A DNA stretch of 61,746 bases, taken from NCBI GenBank assembly GCA_022791875.1, contig JAAVZX010000023.1, positions 1 to 61,746 of the forward strand. The letters are read 5' to 3'. A program made the translations under genes and the position numbers. Under the pieces are notes generated by a model, which made no database searches, was not told the DNA's origin, and saw nothing but the letters and a program-made list of their open reading frames with translations. The stretch is from Oscillibacter sp. (GTDB taxonomy: Bacteria; Bacillota; Clostridia; Oscillospirales; Oscillospiraceae). Below, piece by piece: positions 59,100 to 61,746 of the stretch; within the stretch, counting starts at the first letter, position 1; each line of letters opens with the position of its first letter.

Positions 59100-61289
59100 T
59101 CACTCCGCCTCCAGCAGCAGCTGGAAGGCCAGATAGTCGTCCTGAGGCTGGGGCAGGGGGAAGCCTGCACTCATCAGCAGCGCCCCGCTGTACACATCCT
59201 GCCCGTTCACCCGGTACTTCAGCGCCGGGTCCAGGCCCTTCAGACGCAGCGTCATGTACGCCGGAGCCGCATACGTCGTCCCCGTCACCACCGACACCAG
59301 CGCGCAGCGCCGATCCGGCGTCACGTGCTCCCAGGCGTTGAACAGCGGGTTCCGGAACGGGTCCGTCAGGCGGTAGTAGTCGCCCTTCTGCACCAGCTCC
59401 CAGCAGCGCTTGTACTGCGCCACCTGCTCCTTGATTACATTCTTCTCGTCCTGGGTCGTCTCCCCCAGGTCCATCTCGTAGCCGAAGGTCCCCGACATGG
59501 CCACCACACCGCGGGTCTCCATGGGCACCGTCCGCCCCGTGCTCCCGTTGGGCACCGCGGACACGTGGGCCCCCATGGCGTCCGGCGGGTAGCAGAAGGA
59601 GGTGCCGTACTGAATCCGCAGGCGGTCGATGGCGTCCGTGTTGTCGCTGCACCAGATCTGGGGCGTGTAGTACAGCATCCCCGCGTCGAAGCGCCCGCCG
59701 CCGCCGCAGCAGCCCTCGATGAACAGACCCGGGAAGTCGCTCCGCATCTGCTCCAGCATTTCGTACACGCCCAGCACGTACCGGTGGAACACCTCGCCCT
59801 GGCGCTCCCGGGGCAGCGCCGCCGAGTACACGTCGCTCAGGCTCCGGTTCATGTCCCACTTCACGTAGCTGATGTCCGCGCTGGAGAGCATGGCGCGGAG
59901 CTGTCCGTACACATGGTCCCGCACGTCCTTACGGGAGAAGTCCAGTACCAGCTGGCCCCGGCCCCGGCAGGGGGCACGCCCAGGCACTTGCAGCACCCAG
60001 TCCGGATGCTCCCGGTAGAGGCCGCTGTCCTCGTTCACCATCTCCGGCTCCACCCAGATGCCGAATTTCATGCCCAGCGCCTGGATCTGAGGCACAAGGG
60101 CCTCCAGGCCGCCGGGGAGCTTGTCCGTATTGACGTACCAGTCGCCCAGGCCCGCGTTGTCGTCGTTCCGCTGCCCGAACCAGCCGTCGTCCATGACGAA
60201 CAGTTCCAGCCCCAGAGGCGCCGCCTCTTTGGCGATAGAGAGCAGCTTTTCCGCGTTGAAGTTGAAGGTGGTGGCCTCCCAGTTGTTGATCAGGATGGGA
60301 CGGCGGGCGCCCTGATAGGGGTCGCGGATCAGGTGCTCCCGGATGGCCTTGTGGAACTGGCGGCTCATCTGCCCGAAGCCGCAGGGAGAGCACACCAGCG
60401 CCGCTTCCGGCGCGTCGAACGCCTCCCCCGGCCCCAGATTCCACCCGAACTGGTAGGGATTGATCCCCATCACCAGGCGGGAGAGCTCGAACTGGTTCCG
60501 CTCCGCCAAAGCCTCGAAACTGCCGCTGTAGACCAGCACGGCCCCGTAGGCGGTGCCGTAGTCTTCATTGGCTTCCGGATCGCAGAGGACGACGAAGGGG
60601 TTGTGCTGATGGCTGGAGGTTCCCCGGATGCTCCCCACGCCCTGGACGCCGGGCCGCAGGGGCCCCCGATCCGGGCAGCGCTCCATGAGGTGGCGTCCGT
60701 TGAAGGTGATCATGTCCAGATCGGAATGGGAGAAGTCCAGGCACAGCGACGCGCAGCGGCACAGCCGCAAAGTCTCCGCCCCACGGTTCACCACCCGCAC
60801 CGCGCGGGTGATCAGGTCGCAGTCTTCAAAGACGCCGTAGTACAGCTCCACAGCAGCCTGGGCGGTCTTGTCTTCCATGAACAAAACGAGGGTATCAGCC
60901 TCAGCCTCGTCCGCCGCCCAGAAAGCGGGAAGCCCCTGAATGGCGTATTTGCCCCTGCGCACTTCAAAGCCGGTATAGCGCAGGTCCGCAGAGCGGCTGC
61001 CGCTGGGCATTTCAAATTCGATGGAAGGGAGCCGGAAATCGCTGACGCCGCAGGAGGAATACTCCTGGGGCAGCATATCCAGGGAGAAGGTGCGGTCAGG
61101 CCCGTTGTCGTTGGGGTAAACGGAAGCGCCGCGGTCCGCGCTGCGAATGAGCCGGGAGAGGTCCTCCCCGTCGACGCGGGGACCGTAGTAGCTGTGCAGC
61201 AGCACGCCATGCGCCCCGATTTTGATCTGATAGGTAGAATTCCGTGTCTGAAGGGTAAAGAGCCCATTTTGCCTGTCAAGAATGATCAT
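59100..61289 (-). CDS. Alpha-galactosidase, glycoside hydrolase family 36
   Basis: A 729-residue cytoplasmic enzyme that removes alpha-1,6-galactose from raffinose-type sugars. The order is: N-terminal beta-sandwich (1-330), TIM barrel with WEATTFNFNAEKLLSIAKEA, FVMDDGWFG, GIWVEPEMVNEDSGLYREHP, the nucleophile in SYVKWDMNRSL (Asp near 478) and IEGCCGGGGRFDAGMLYYTP with the acid/base in WCSDNTDAIDRLRI (Asp near 547), then a C-terminal beta domain. All GH36 hallmarks are present and the length is typical. GGAGG precedes the ATG at 61289. It is monocistronic, with no transporter or regulator next to it. Confidence 0.95.
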   Translation of the reverse strand: MIILDRQNGLFTLQTRNSTYQIKIGAHGVLLHSYYGPRVDGEDLSRLIRSADRGASVYPNDNGPDRTFSLDMLPQEYSSCGVSDFRLPSIEFEMPSGSRSADLRYTGFEVRRGKYAIQGLPAFWAADEAEADTLVLFMEDKTAQAAVELYYGVFEDCDLITRAVRVVNRGAETLRLCRCASLCLDFSHSDLDMITFNGRHLMERCPDRGPLRPGVQGVGSIRGTSSHQHNPFVVLCDPEANEDYGTAYGAVLVYSGSFEALAERNQFELSRLVMGINPYQFGWNLGPGEAFDAPEAALVCSPCGFGQMSRQFHKAIREHLIRDPYQGARRPILINNWEATTFNFNAEKLLSIAKEAAPLGLELFVMDDGWFGQRNDDNAGLGDWYVNTDKLPGGLEALVPQIQALGMKFGIWVEPEMVNEDSGLYREHPDWVLQVPGRAPCRGRGQLVLDFSRKDVRDHVYGQLRAMLSSADISYVKWDMNRSLSDVYSAALPRERQGEVFHRYVLGVYEMLEQMRSDFPGLFIEGCCGGGGRFDAGMLYYTPQIWCSDNTDAIDRLRIQYGTSFCYPPDAMGAHVSAVPNGSTGRTVPMETRGVVAMSGTFGYEMDLGETTQDEKNVIKEQVAQYKRCWELVQKGDYYRLTDPFRNPLFNAWEHVTPDRRCALVSVVTGTTYAAPAYMTLRLKGLDPALKYRVNGQDVYSGALLMSAGFPLPQPQDDYLAFQLLLEAE

Positions 61290-61320
61290 AAATGACCTCC
61301 TGCAAATAGATGTTGCCCTG

Positions 61321-61349
61321 ATTCTAAGAGATTTTCCCTCTGGATTCAA
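61321..61349 (-). promoter_or_regulatory. Promoter of the alpha-galactosidase gene
   Basis: On the minus strand TTGAAT (61344-61349), 17-bp spacer, TAGAAT (61321-61326), about 32 bp before the start. Confidence 0.7.
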
Positions 61350-61401
61350 CTGTGAGGACCAATAAATTATAGAGAAAATCACAATCCCAAACTGTCTAAA
61401 A

Positions 61402-61441
61402 TAACAGCCCCGGCAAGCTCAACGTTTGTCCGGGGCTGTTA
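61402..61441. terminator. Hairpin upstream of the alpha-galactosidase gene
   Basis: TAACAGCCCCGG and CCGGGGCTGTTA pair with a 16-nt loop. No T-run follows on either strand; it may end a transcript entering from the right. Confidence 0.6.
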
Positions 61442-61457
61442 CGATGGGACGGTACGG

Positions 61458-61746
61458 GGGGCCTCCGGCGGGTCACTTTTTCTCGAGAGAAAAAGTAACC
61501 AAAAAGAGCTTTAGATCCGCTCTATACTCTGGAGGTTGCGATAGCTTCCCGCACGGTGACGTAGTGCGCTGGGGGGTGGGACCTTCCACCCGAGTGGAAG
61601 GTCCCACCGGGTTTTTTCTTGCGATCACCCAAAACTTACCCTCTGTGGCAAATCAGCATGATTTGCCACAGATAAAGTTTAGGGTCCAGCCCTTTTCAAA
61701 GGGCTGGTGGGGTCCAGGGGCAAAGCCCCTGGACGCCGGAGGCCCC
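61458..61746 (-). repeat. Full-length interspersed hairpin repeat at the window edge
   Basis: A 289-bp copy in reverse orientation: end GGGGCCTCCGGCG, hairpin A around CTCGAG (61472-61501), B, C, hairpin D GGTGGGACCTTCCAC/GTGGAAGGTCCCACC (61575-61608), hairpin F (61641-61671), the two E hairpins, and end CGCCGGAGGCCCC at 61734-61746. The right end coincides with the last base of the window. Confidence 0.88.

Overview
The window looks like a chromosomal segment of a GC-rich, spore-forming Firmicute of class Clostridia, most likely an Oscillospiraceae-type gut bacterium (Oscillibacter/Lawsonibacter/Flavonifractor-like). The reasons are Spo0A, a YaaL-BofA pair, strong AGGAGG ribosome sites, sigma-A promoters with 17-bp spacers, a PurO-type IMP cyclohydrolase, SLH-domain surface proteins and high-GC codon use. 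The genus is an inference; no rRNA is present.

Layout. 1-1.8 kb: a group II intron RT remnant, tRNA-Leu(UAG), and an AraC regulator with a DUF2000 protein. 1.8-5.5 kb (minus): a LytTR/AgrC-type two-component system co-transcribed with two DUF6033-like proteins. 5.8-8.6 kb: VanR-VanS-VanY with matching direct-repeat operators but no resistance ligase. 8.7-15 kb: an accessory patch with a possible PD-(D/E)XK-like protein, a 1,620-residue Hsp90-type ATPase/UPF1-like helicase fusion and an IS1-like remnant. 15-18.3 kb: RluA-type pseudouridine synthase, DUF3788, and a PadR/membrane-protein operon with two palindromic operators. 18.8-23.3 kb: a polyamine ABC transporter (potA, potB, fused potCD) and a fluoroacetyl-CoA-thioesterase-like protein. 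23.4-23.8 kb: a type I toxin-antitoxin-like locus, a 28-residue hydrophobic peptide opposed by a consensus antisense promoter. 23.8-33 kb (minus): a flavodoxin-like reductase with an LDH/MDH-like dehydrogenase, a 1,606-residue HD/nucleotidyltransferase/GNAT/phosphoribosyltransferase protein, and asnS. 33.5-41.6 kb: a TetR operon with two tiny membrane proteins, tadA, yaaL-bofA, rplM-rpsI, a DUF6076-like protein, a Memo-AMMECR1 fusion with a truncated radical-SAM partner, a metallophosphoesterase and a frameshifted gene. 41.7-49.4 kb: two unknown genes, tRNA-Gly(CCC), PadR-DUF2812, spo0A, proS, a YgjP-like metallopeptidase and purO. 49.4-61.7 kb: deoC-deoD-bmp nucleoside salvage, an SLH-linked trypsin-like protease, a large S-layer protein, an IS5-family remnant and a GH36 alpha-galactosidase.

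Running through the window is a family of non-coding, hairpin-rich repeats of about 286-289 bp when complete, with inverted ends reading GGGGCCTCCGGCG. Arms of one hairpin differ between copies but stay complementary, so the fold is conserved. At least eight copies or fragments are present, usually just after a gene's stop codon; one full copy ends exactly at the right edge. The observations most worth following are this repeat family, the toxin-antitoxin-like locus, the giant HD/nucleotidyltransferase/PRTase protein, the Hsp90-helicase fusion, and the radical-SAM gene that has lost its iron-sulfur motif.
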